Source of the DNA: an uncultured Bacilli bacterium
Lineage (GTDB): Bacteria > Bacillota_I > Bacilli_A > RF39 > UBA660
Length of the DNA: 40,275 nt
Reading direction: 5' to 3'
Assembly: GCA_944345045.1 (NCBI GenBank)
Contig: CALVMI010000022.1
Coordinates: 1-40,275 of the forward strand
Numbering within the stretch: the stretch's first letter is position 1; the number at the start of each line of letters is the position of its first letter. A program made the translations under genes and the position numbers. The notes below the pieces were generated by a model. The model saw only the letters and a list, made by a program, of their open reading frames with translations. It was not told the origin of the DNA and did no database searches. Positions 31,789-38,332 of the stretch are shown here, piece by piece.

Positions 31789-31979
31789 AAAAGTAAAATG
31801 GTTATGCGTAAAAGAATTAAAAAATGGAACGAAGAATATAAGGAAGACTTAATATTGCAAAAGTTTCTCAAAGTTGGAATTCGTGGCTCGGGCATATTAG
31901 TCATGCAAATACTTATCATTTAATGGAAACATATAAAGATAAAATGAAATTTATGAAAAATATAATGGAAGAAAAATAA
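31789..31979 (+). pseudogene. Frameshifted C-terminal remnant of a reverse transcriptase
   Basis: No intact ORF is present, but two frames read as one protein. Frame 1 gives MRKRIKKWNEEYKED from about 31804. After a frameshift near 31850, the next frame gives KVSQSWNSWLGHISHANTYHL followed by a charged tail and a TAA at 31977-31979. The pattern of a basic RxKKxxxxY segment, then Q-S-x-x-SW-x-GH-x-x-HAN-x-Y-x-L is the usual C-terminal (thumb) end of bacterial reverse transcriptases of the group II intron/DGR/Abi type. The catalytic domain is gone. The element class cannot be told from the tail alone. Confidence 0.65.
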
Positions 31980-31986
31980 AAATACG

Positions 31987-32015
31987 TAATTATTTTTCTT
32001 TTTTTATCATATAGT
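31987..32015 (+). promoter_or_regulatory. Sigma-E-like promoter of spoIVA
   Basis: TAATTAT (31987-31993), 14 bases, CATATAGT (32008-32015), close to the sigma-E consensus KMATAWW-N14-CATACAnT. This agrees with mother-cell expression of spoIVA in B. subtilis. Confidence 0.6.
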
Positions 32016-32034
32016 GTTTTAGGTGATAGTTAAA

Positions 32035-33513
32035 ATGGATAAGAAAGAATTGTTAAGTTCAATTGCCAAAAGAGGAAATGGAGAAATTTATTTAGGTGTT
32101 GTTGGAGCTGTTCGAACAGGAAAAAGTACTTTTATCAAACGTTTTATTGAAAATTTAGTTGTACCTAGCATTACAGATGAATATGAAAAAAAGCGCTGTT
32201 TGGACGAAATTCCTCAAAGTGCTCAAGGTAAAACAATTATGACAACTGAACCAAAATTTGTTCCGTCTAATGGAGCAAAAATTAAAGTGGATGATTTTGA
32301 GGCAGATATTAAACTAGTTGACTGTGTTGGTTTTGTTATTCCAAATGCTGTTGGTTATGAAGATTCTGATGGTAATCCTAGAATGATTAAAACACCATGG
32401 TTTTCTGAATCTGTTCCTTTTGTTGAAGCAGCAGAAATTGGAACGGAAAAAGTTATTCGGGATCATTCGACGATTGGGATTGTCGTGACTACTGATGGCT
32501 CTTTTGGAGAATTAAAACGTGAAGATTATTTAGATGCCGAGGAAAAAGTCATTGGTGAGCTACTAAGTATAGGTAAACCTTTTATTATCGTTTTAAATAG
32601 TAGCAAACCAAATAGTACAGAAACAAGAAATCTTGCAGACAGTCTTCATGAGACTTACAATGTTCCAGTAATGCCAATGAATGTTGAAGCAATGGAAGAG
32701 CCAGAAATTTTAGAGATCTTAAAACAAGCTCTATATGAATTTCCTATTTTAGACATTGTTGTTGATATGCCAGAATGGGTACATGTCTTACCAAATACGC
32801 ATGAAATAAAAAAACACTACTTAGATAAAATTAGAGAAAGTGTGATAAACGTTTCCAAAGTACGCGATGTTGAAGAAATAATGGCACACTTTACGGATTC
32901 AGAAATTATTTCTAAAGCATATATAAGTGAACTTGATACAGCAAATGGAATAGTACACATAAGACTTGAAAGTGAAGATAGTCTATATCAAAGCGTTTTA
33001 AAAAGTTTAGTAGGCGATGCCGCGACAAGCAAAGCTGGCTTACTTAAAGTATTTACAACTTATGCTGAAGGAAAAGAAGAATTAGAAAATTTAAAAGATG
33101 CTTTAAAATCAGCGAAAAGTACTGGTTATGGAATCGTTTACCCAACACTTAAAGATATGAAACTTAGTACACCTGAAATCATTAAACAAGGAAATAGGTA
33201 CGGGGTCAAATTAAAAGCCGTAGCTAGTAGCATTCATATGATGAAAGTCGATGTTGAAAGTACTTTCGAACCGATAATTGGCTCCGAACTCCAAAGCAAA
33301 GAACTGATTAATTATTTAATGAAAGATTATAAAACGGACCCTTCTAGTATTTGGAAAAGCGAAATTTTTGGCCGCAGTTTAGATGTAATTGTCAAAGAAG
33401 GAATACAAGCTAAACTTTCTGTAATGCCAACAAATACTCGTTATAAACTAAGTCAAACAGTGACAAAAATTGTCAACAAAGGGTCAAGTAACTTAATTGC
33501 ATTCGTAATTTAA
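32035..33513 (+). CDS. spoIVA: Stage IV sporulation protein A (coat-basement ATPase)
   Basis: A 492-residue protein, the same length as B. subtilis SpoIVA and alignable throughout. The Walker A motif is GAVRTGKST with K30, and the N-terminal Walker-type domain includes GKTIMTTEPKFVP, LVDCVGF and HSTIGIVVTTDGSFG. The C-terminal half includes GYGIVYPTLKDM, PEIIKQGNRYGVKLKA, SIHMMKVDVESTFEPIIG and SIWKSEIFGRSLDVIVKEGIQAKLS. SpoIVA hydrolyses ATP to polymerise on the forespore and forms the base of the coat. The ATG at 32035 follows AGGTGAT by seven bases; the in-frame GTG at 32023 lies in that site. A sigma-E-like promoter and a strong terminator make it monocistronic. Confidence 0.97.
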   Translation: MDKKELLSSIAKRGNGEIYLGVVGAVRTGKSTFIKRFIENLVVPSITDEYEKKRCLDEIPQSAQGKTIMTTEPKFVPSNGAKIKVDDFEADIKLVDCVGFVIPNAVGYEDSDGNPRMIKTPWFSESVPFVEAAEIGTEKVIRDHSTIGIVVTTDGSFGELKREDYLDAEEKVIGELLSIGKPFIIVLNSSKPNSTETRNLADSLHETYNVPVMPMNVEAMEEPEILEILKQALYEFPILDIVVDMPEWVHVLPNTHEIKKHYLDKIRESVINVSKVRDVEEIMAHFTDSEIISKAYISELDTANGIVHIRLESEDSLYQSVLKSLVGDAATSKAGLLKVFTTYAEGKEELENLKDALKSAKSTGYGIVYPTLKDMKLSTPEIIKQGNRYGVKLKAVASSIHMMKVDVESTFEPIIGSELQSKELINYLMKDYKTDPSSIWKSEIFGRSLDVIVKEGIQAKLSVMPTNTRYKLSQTVTKIVNKGSSNLIAFVI

Positions 33514-33543
33514 GGCTAAAAATGTAAATTTTTGCCTTTTTTT
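33512..33543 (+). terminator. Intrinsic terminator of spoIVA
   Basis: GGCTAAAAAT pairs with ATTTTTGCC (one mismatch) around GTA, followed by eight T. Confidence 0.82.
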
Positions 33544-33622
33544 CTTGCAATTACGCTAAAATTTTGCTACCTTTATTATGTAAGGATAAAAGCCTTATAA
33601 ATTCGAAAGGGAGGTCAAAAAA

Positions 33623-33895
33623 ATGACAAAAACAAATTTAATTGAATATGTAGCTGAAAAAGCAAACATGAGTAAAGCAGAAGCAGGACGTGCTTTAGAT
33701 GCTGTATTAGAAGGGATTGTAGAAGGTCTTAAAAAAGACGGTGAAGTTGTTCTAGTTGGTTTCGGAAAATTCTCTGTTAAGACTCGTGCTGCTAGAGAAG
33801 GTATTAATCCTGCAACAAAAGAAACAATTAAAATCCCAGCTAAAAAAGTTGCAAGCTTCAAAGTTGGAAGTAAATTAAAAGATGCAATTAAATAG
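33623..33895 (+). CDS. hup: HU-family DNA-binding protein
   Basis: A 90-residue nucleoid protein: TKTNLIEYVAEKANMSKAEAGRALDAVLEGIVEGLKKDGEVVLVGFGKFSVKTRAAREGINPATKETIKIPAKKVASFKVGSKLKDAIK. The GFGKF and R-x-x-R-x-G-x-NP-x-T-x-E-x-I-x-IP arm motif are diagnostic. It forms a homodimer that bends DNA. A strong GGGAGG ribosome site and its own terminator make it monocistronic. Confidence 0.97.
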   Translation: MTKTNLIEYVAEKANMSKAEAGRALDAVLEGIVEGLKKDGEVVLVGFGKFSVKTRAAREGINPATKETIKIPAKKVASFKVGSKLKDAIK

Positions 33896-33914
33896 TTTTT
33901 AATAAACTTCTTGT

Positions 33915-33947
33915 AAAAAGCTGAATGTTCTTCAGCTTTTTCTTTTT
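33915..33947 (+). terminator. Intrinsic terminator of the HU gene
   Basis: A perfect 11-bp stem AAAAAGCTGAA (33915-33925) and TTCAGCTTTTT (33931-33941), loop TGTTC, then T-rich tail. Confidence 0.92.
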
Positions 33948-33953
33948 CTTTTC

Positions 33954-33982
33954 TTGAATAAAAAGAAGAAAAATTGTATACT
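33954..33982 (+). promoter_or_regulatory. Sigma-A promoter of cdsA-rasP
   Basis: TTGAAT (33954-33959), 17 bases, TATACT (33977-33982). Confidence 0.7.
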
Positions 33983-34004
33983 TTATATAGATAGGTGGAA
34001 GAAT

Positions 34005-34802
34005 ATGTTAAAAAGAATTTTGAGTGCAATTGTCATGTTGCTAATTTTTATTCCAATTTTAATTGCTGGAGGAAGAGCATTTTTTATTGCTGTCGGCGTA
34101 ATAGCCTTACTAGCCTTTAAAGAATTTTTAGATCTCCATAAAAGTCATTCTAAAATACCACCAGCGGTTACATTAATGTCCATTTTAGTTTTATTATTTT
34201 TAGTATTCTATGAGTATGATGCTCATGTTTTATCCTATGGAATTAGTCATTTGGTTTTTGCCTTAATGCTTATTTTATTTTTACTTCCAACCTTATTTTC
34301 TTATAAAAATAGTGAATATAAAACACAAGACGCTTTTTATTTAATGGGGGTAATTTTATTATTAGGAACAGCTTTTAATGCTTTAATTGTTTTAAGAAAC
34401 ATTGATTTAAATCATATATTTTATTTGTTTTTAGTAACAATTATGACTGATACTTTCGCCTTTTTTGTGGGAAGTATGATTGGCCGTCATCCACTCGCTC
34501 CAACAATAAGTCCTAAAAAGACAGTTGAAGGCGCTATTGGGGGACTTTTAATGGGAACAATTATTCCCACCATATTCTATTATTATTTTATTAAAACAAG
34601 TCCGATTTGGCTCTTGTTATTAATTAGTTTTATTCTTTCATTTGTGTCCATGCTTGGTGATTTAGTTTTCAGCAAAATCAAAAGAGAAAATGAAATCAAA
34701 GATTTTTCAAATTTAATTCCTGGCCATGGGGGCATCTTAGATCGCTTTGACAGTATTATTTTTGTTATTTTAGCATATATTTTGCTTATTCAATTTTTAT
34801 AG
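34005..34802 (+). CDS. cdsA: Phosphatidate cytidylyltransferase
   Basis: A 265-residue membrane enzyme that makes CDP-diacylglycerol from phosphatidic acid and CTP. About seven hydrophobic helices precede the family signature near the C-terminus, SKIKRENEIKDFSNLIPGHGGILDRFDS, which matches S-x-x-K-R-x4-KD-x3-(L/I)-P-x-HGG-x-x-DR-x-D. HPLAPTISPKKTVEGAIGG is also conserved. The ATG at 34005 follows AGGTGGAAG; the ORF open to 33954 begins inside the promoter. It is in an operon with rasP 15 bases downstream, the usual Firmicutes order without dxr between. Confidence 0.95.
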   Translation: MLKRILSAIVMLLIFIPILIAGGRAFFIAVGVIALLAFKEFLDLHKSHSKIPPAVTLMSILVLLFLVFYEYDAHVLSYGISHLVFALMLILFLLPTLFSYKNSEYKTQDAFYLMGVILLLGTAFNALIVLRNIDLNHIFYLFLVTIMTDTFAFFVGSMIGRHPLAPTISPKKTVEGAIGGLLMGTIIPTIFYYYFIKTSPIWLLLLISFILSFVSMLGDLVFSKIKRENEIKDFSNLIPGHGGILDRFDSIIFVILAYILLIQFL

Positions 34803-34817
34803 AAAGGGAGAATGTGT

Positions 34818-35867
34818 ATGTGGCTTATCAGCTTACTTATTTGCATTTTTATTTTAGGAATTATTATTTTAATTCATGAATTTGGCCATTTTATTGTTGC
34901 CAAAAAATCAGGTGTATTTATTTATGAGTTTTCTATTGGAATGGGACCAGTTATTTTTTCACATAAAGGAAAAGATGGCATCTTCTACAATTTAAGAGCG
35001 CTTCCTATTGGTGGCTTTGTTCAAATGGCCGGCGAAGTAGGAGAAGACGATGAAAACGTCAAAAAAGAACAATTTATGTGCAATCGTCCATGGTATCAAC
35101 GTTTAGCCATTTTATGTGCGGGTGTTTTTAATAATTTTATTTTAGCAATTGTTTTGCTTTTTATCATGGCTTTAATATGGGGACCGACGAGTAATACCCC
35201 AAGAATTTTGAGTGTAGTAGAAGATTCAGCTGCTGCAACTGCTGGCTTACAAGAAGGAGATATTATTACTAGTATTAATGGTCATGAGTTTACTTCATGG
35301 GATGTCGGACAAATTTACTTATATTACAAAAATAATAATGAAGCGTATTCATTTGGTGTAAGACATACTGATGGCACTGAAGAAGTAATTGACATTGTGC
35401 CAAAAATAGAAACAGATACCGAAGGAAATGAAACGAAAATTTTTGGTATTCAAATAGACACAAGCCGGGAGAAAAATTTATGGGAAAGCATTAAATTTGC
35501 CTTTGAAAAATTTTGGGATGTAATTCACTCTATGGCTATTACAATCTGGGGACTTATCAGTGGACAATTATCGGTTCAAAGTCTTTCAGGTCCAGTAGGA
35601 ATTTATAAAGTAATTGACACAAGCTTACAGTATGGTATTCAACAATTAATTTATATTACAGCTTTCTTATCAATTAATGTTGGATTTATTAATCTTTTAC
35701 CATTCCCAGCTTTTGACGGTGGTCACGTATTGTTCTTAATTATTGAAAAAATAAAGGGAAGTCCAGTCAATCCAAACATCGAAAATGTAATCAATCTAAT
35801 TGGGTTTGGACTACTTATGCTGCTTATGATTTATATAACTATTAAAGATATAATTTTCTTCTTTTGA
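34818..35867 (+). CDS. rasP: RIP metalloprotease RasP/RseP (site-2 protease)
   Basis: A 349-residue intramembrane zinc protease. H20-E-F-G-H24 in the first helix is the zinc motif. ALPIGGFVQMAGE follows, then a PDZ domain (about 130-210, with AAATAGLQEGDIITSINGHEF), and the third catalytic segment NLLPFPAFDGGHVLF provides the Asp ligand. It cuts membrane-embedded anti-sigma factors and signal peptide remnants. The ATG at 34818 is chosen for correct spacing from AAAGGGAG (34803-34810); the ATG at 34812 is too close. The stop overlaps an alternative TTG of the next gene. Confidence 0.95.
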   Translation: MWLISLLICIFILGIIILIHEFGHFIVAKKSGVFIYEFSIGMGPVIFSHKGKDGIFYNLRALPIGGFVQMAGEVGEDDENVKKEQFMCNRPWYQRLAILCAGVFNNFILAIVLLFIMALIWGPTSNTPRILSVVEDSAAATAGLQEGDIITSINGHEFTSWDVGQIYLYYKNNNEAYSFGVRHTDGTEEVIDIVPKIETDTEGNETKIFGIQIDTSREKNLWESIKFAFEKFWDVIHSMAITIWGLISGQLSVQSLSGPVGIYKVIDTSLQYGIQQLIYITAFLSINVGFINLLPFPAFDGGHVLFLIIEKIKGSPVNPNIENVINLIGFGLLMLLMIYITIKDIIFFF

Positions 35868-35878
35868 GTGTGATTCGT

Positions 35879-36496
35879 ATGACAGAACCTAAAATTAAAA
35901 ATGTGAGTAAATTAGAAAATTTCCAAGGATTTGAAGGAGAACAATTTACTCACTTTTTTGTTGAACAATACGCTTTTCCCAAACAAATTTTATCAGAAAT
36001 AACTTTGGAATCCTGCATTTTTAAACAAGTAGATTTTACCAATTTACAAATCCAAGAAATAACTTTACGAGATATTATATTTGAAGAATGTGATTTTACT
36101 GGTTTTGATTTTTCAAAATGTTATATAGAAAGAGTAACTTTTAAAAATTGTAAGTTTACTGGTTCCAATTTTAATTTGGCAATAGTAAAGAATACAACTT
36201 TTGATCAATCAAAGCTTACTTATACCAATTTTTCAGAAGCTAAGTTAACTCATGTTACTTTTAAATGTAGTGATATGAAAGAAATTTCTTTTATGAGATG
36301 TACTTTTTCTAAAATAATTATTTCTGAATGTGATTTAGAAAAAAGTGATTTTTTAGAAACATCATTAAAAAATATAGATCTAAGTGATTCAAATATTTTT
36401 GGCATTCGTTTTGATATATCTTCTATGCGAGGAGCAATTTTAAGTAGAGAACAATGTTCTATATTTGCGACTTTATTTGATATTCAAGTAAAGTAA
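35879..36496 (+). CDS. Pentapeptide-repeat protein, Qnr-like length
   Basis: A 205-residue right-handed beta-helix protein. Repeats of the A(D/N)LxX type run nearly throughout: CIFKQVDFTNLQ, CDFTGFDFSKC, CKFTGSNFN, SKLTYTNFSEAKLTHVTF, CDLEKSDFLETSLKNIDLSDSNI. The end MRGAILSREQCSIFATLFDIQVK resembles the C-terminal helix of chromosomal Qnr-like proteins, which protect gyrase by mimicking DNA. Many of the repeat-centre positions are Cys, Phe or Leu. A protective role against gyrase poisons is possible but not shown. Start at ATG 35879 is preferred; a TTG at 35864 overlapping the rasP stop is an alternative. Probably in the cdsA-rasP transcript. Confidence 0.78.
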   Translation: MTEPKIKNVSKLENFQGFEGEQFTHFFVEQYAFPKQILSEITLESCIFKQVDFTNLQIQEITLRDIIFEECDFTGFDFSKCYIERVTFKNCKFTGSNFNLAIVKNTTFDQSKLTYTNFSEAKLTHVTFKCSDMKEISFMRCTFSKIIISECDLEKSDFLETSLKNIDLSDSNIFGIRFDISSMRGAILSREQCSIFATLFDIQVK

Positions 36497-36639
36497 AAGA
36501 AAGTAAGATAAAGATGAAAACTACAAAAAGTTCTTAAGTTCATTACTATCATTTTATTAATATTTTCTTTAATGATTCTGCGTATAAAAAAATATGACAC
36601 TCTTTCATCTTTGATTGAGTGTCAACCCTAATTTTATTA
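36497..36639 (+). other. Intergenic stretch with possible frameshifted small membrane ORF
   Basis: From ATG 36514 the reading gives MKTTKSS and stops. If one A of the A5 run at 36524-36528 is dropped, it continues as VLKFITIILLIFSLMILRIKKYDTLSSLIE, a basic start plus one membrane helix of 38 residues. There is no clear ribosome site. A perfect inverted repeat TGACACTC (36595-36602)-N14-GAGTGTCA (36617-36624) overlaps its end; on the minus strand it is followed by a T-run. Confidence 0.25.
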
Positions 36640-36685
36640 GAGGCGACATTCACTTTCGGAATCGAATGTTCCTCTTTTTATTTTA
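36640..36685 (+). terminator. Probable terminator of the cdsA-rasP-pentapeptide transcript
   Basis: GAGG..ACATTC (36640-36651) pairs with GAATGT.CCTC (36664-36674) with a small bulge and 12-base loop, followed by TTTTTATTTT. Confidence 0.6.
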
Positions 36686-36715
36686 TGCAAGTTCTCTTGC
36701 TTACATACTGATAAT

Positions 36716-36742
36716 AACAAAAAAAGAACTTATTACAAGTCC
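36716..36742 (-). terminator. Terminator of the minus-strand tRNA pair
   Basis: On the minus strand GGACTT-GTAAT-AAGTTC (one G-U pair) followed by seven T, 37 bases after the tRNA-Leu 3' end. Confidence 0.7.
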
Positions 36743-36778
36743 TCTATATATACTCGGGCGTTCGAGCAATTATCAATC

Positions 36779-36865
36779 TGGTGCAAGAAAGGAGACTTGA
36801 ACTCCCACAAGCATAAGCTTACTACCCCCTCAAAGTAGCGCGTCTACCAATTCCGCCATTCTTGC
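36779..36865 (-). tRNA. tRNA-Leu (anticodon GAG)
   Basis: An 87-nt tRNA with the long variable arm of tRNA-Leu and encoded CCA. Acceptor GCAAGAA/TTCTTGC; anticodon stem CTACT/GGTAG with loop TTGAGGG. Confidence 0.93.
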
Positions 36866-36872
36866 ATTACAA

Positions 36873-36949
36873 TGGTGTCCAGGATGAGATTTGAACTCAC
36901 GACCTTCGGCTCCGGAGGCCGACGCTCTATCCAGCTGAGCTACCCGGAC
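36873..36949 (-). tRNA. tRNA-Arg (anticodon CCG)
   Basis: A 77-nt cloverleaf with CCA. Acceptor GTCCGGG/CCTGGAC with one G-U pair; anticodon stem TCGGC/GCCGA with loop CTCCGGA. It is co-transcribed with tRNA-Leu seven bases downstream. Confidence 0.96.
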
Positions 36950-36957
36950 ATAGAAAA

Positions 36958-36986
36958 AGTATATCACATTTTTGAAATAGTGTAAA
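36958..36986 (-). promoter_or_regulatory. Sigma-A promoter of the minus-strand tRNA pair
   Basis: On the minus strand TTTACA (36986-36981), 17 bases, TATACT (36963-36958), eight bases before tRNA-Arg. Confidence 0.8.
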
Positions 36987-37052
36987 ACTTTAAAAAATGA
37001 AACCATAGACACAAGGATTTTCAGTCTTTTGTCCGCTATTAATATCCAAAGG

Positions 37053-37081
37053 TTGATTCATAAATATGTTCATGTTATACT
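37053..37081 (+). promoter_or_regulatory. Sigma-A promoter of lipoprotein gene
   Basis: TTGATT (37053-37058), 17 bases, TATACT (37076-37081), then GAGGTGAG and ATG at 37103. Confidence 0.75.
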
Positions 37082-37102
37082 TTCTTTAATGAGGTGAGCT
37101 AA

Positions 37103-37747
37103 ATGAAAAAAATAATTGGTATAGGACTTTGTTTAATTTTATTATTTTCTACTTTAGGCTGTGAACAAGAAGCAAACTTGACGAATAGTGAATTAGAAGC
37201 ATTACAGACTGAAGTTACTGAGAAGGTTTCGCAAAATAATTACGATAATTTTGCTAGTTGTTACATCGATAACTCTACAAAAAGAGTTGTTGTTGAACTA
37301 ATTACTAATACCGAAGAAGAACAAGAATGGTTTAGACAAAATATTGTGGATTCTAAATATATTACTTTTAAAGAAGGTGGTCCATATACATCTAAAGTGG
37401 ATATAGATATAGACGGAAATACGAAATTAACAGAATATGTTGAATATCTTACTTATGATAATCGTACTATTTACTTAGCTAATAATGTTAAAGAATTCTA
37501 TGTAATCGATAATGAAAAAATGCCTTTATCTAAATATATTACAAATGCTAATCAAAGTTTTGATGTAAGTATAGAATTTGTGACAAATCAACTAACTCAC
37601 CAAGGTAGTTTTGATGATGGTGGCTCATCTTTGTATACGGATAACGAAAAGAACATATCTGTTTTAGTATGTCATACTCTAAATCAAAATCAAGATATTT
37701 ATATTGGTGATCTTTCACTAGAGTATTCTGGCGACATGTGTAAATAA
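37103..37747 (+). CDS. Putative lipoprotein, 214 aa
   Basis: A secreted lipoprotein candidate: basic start MKKIIGIG, hydrophobic core LCLILLFSTLG and Cys20 as the likely lipidated residue. The lipobox STLGC is slightly atypical, with Thr at -3. The mature part is acidic and rich in Asn, Thr and Tyr, with alternating beta-strand-like segments (RVVVELITNTEEEQEWF, SKVDIDIDGNTKLTEYVEYLTYDNRTIYLANNV). I do not recognise the family. GAGGTGAG precedes the ATG. It is followed 46 bases later by a ferritin-like gene without a clear terminator between. Confidence 0.65.
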   Translation: MKKIIGIGLCLILLFSTLGCEQEANLTNSELEALQTEVTEKVSQNNYDNFASCYIDNSTKRVVVELITNTEEEQEWFRQNIVDSKYITFKEGGPYTSKVDIDIDGNTKLTEYVEYLTYDNRTIYLANNVKEFYVIDNEKMPLSKYITNANQSFDVSIEFVTNQLTHQGSFDDGGSSLYTDNEKNISVLVCHTLNQNQDIYIGDLSLEYSGDMCK

Positions 37748-37793
37748 CGAGCATAAATTCATTTTTTCATCATAAAATTCATTAGGTGAAGAT

Positions 37794-38285
37794 ATGAAAT
37801 GTCAAGTTGCAAAACCGTATCCTAAAATTCGTGTGGCCAAAAAATCCCTAGAAAATGCGAAAATATTAAGTCATTTATATGCTTCAAACGAAGGAGAGTT
37901 AAATGCTGTTACGCAATATTCATATCAAGTGATAATATCAGAAAATGAAGAAATAAAACTAATTTTACATTCTATTTCGATTGTGGAAATGAAACATTTA
38001 GAAATACTAGGAAAACTAATTAAAGAGCTTGGGTGTATGCCAATCTATGCCGATTGTATTTCTAAAGACATTCAATATTGGAATGGGGATTTTGTTTATT
38101 ATGATACAGATTTAAAAACTATTTTAGAAATCAATATCGAAAGTGAGAAAAAAGCAATTTATAATTATCAAATGGTTTTAACTGTAATAGATGATATTTA
38201 TATTAAAGAAATTTTAGAAAGAATTTTAGAAGACGAATATCTACATTTAGAAATTTTTCAAAAATTAAAGGACAATATTTGCTAG
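37794..38285 (+). CDS. Ferritin-like diiron four-helix protein
   Basis: A 163-residue ferritin-like protein. Four helices carry the metal ligands in the expected order: helix 1 YASNEGELNAVTQYSYQ (Glu), helix 2 ISIVEMKHLEILGKL (the E-x-x-H motif), helix 3 EINIESEKKAIYNYQMV (Glu) and helix 4 ILEDEYLHLEIFQKL (the second E-x-x-H). This is the pattern of bacterioferritin/rubrerythrin-type proteins, without a rubredoxin domain. Likely roles are peroxide reduction or iron handling; neither is proven. AGGTGAAG precedes the ATG. The stop lies in the loop of a terminator hairpin. Confidence 0.8.
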   Translation: MKCQVAKPYPKIRVAKKSLENAKILSHLYASNEGELNAVTQYSYQVIISENEEIKLILHSISIVEMKHLEILGKLIKELGCMPIYADCISKDIQYWNGDFVYYDTDLKTILEINIESEKKAIYNYQMVLTVIDDIYIKEILERILEDEYLHLEIFQKLKDNIC

Positions 38286-38301
38286 GGAATATTGTTTTTT
38301 T
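38272..38301 (+). terminator. Intrinsic terminator overlapping ferritin-like gene stop
   Basis: A perfect 8-bp stem ACAATATT (38272-38279) and AATATTGT (38288-38295), 8-base loop with the TAG stop, then T-run. Confidence 0.88.
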
Positions 38302-38332
38302 GTGGTATACTAAAAGAGTAGAAGGGGTAGAT

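Noticed and set aside
36615..36800. A 61-codon plus-strand ORF
   Set aside because: It runs through a terminator hairpin and into the end of tRNA-Leu on the other strand, with no ribosome site.
36830..37012. A 60-codon minus-strand ORF containing VAQLDRASASGAEGREFKSHPG
   Set aside because: This is the well-known spurious translation of tRNA genes; it lies over tRNA-Arg and tRNA-Leu.
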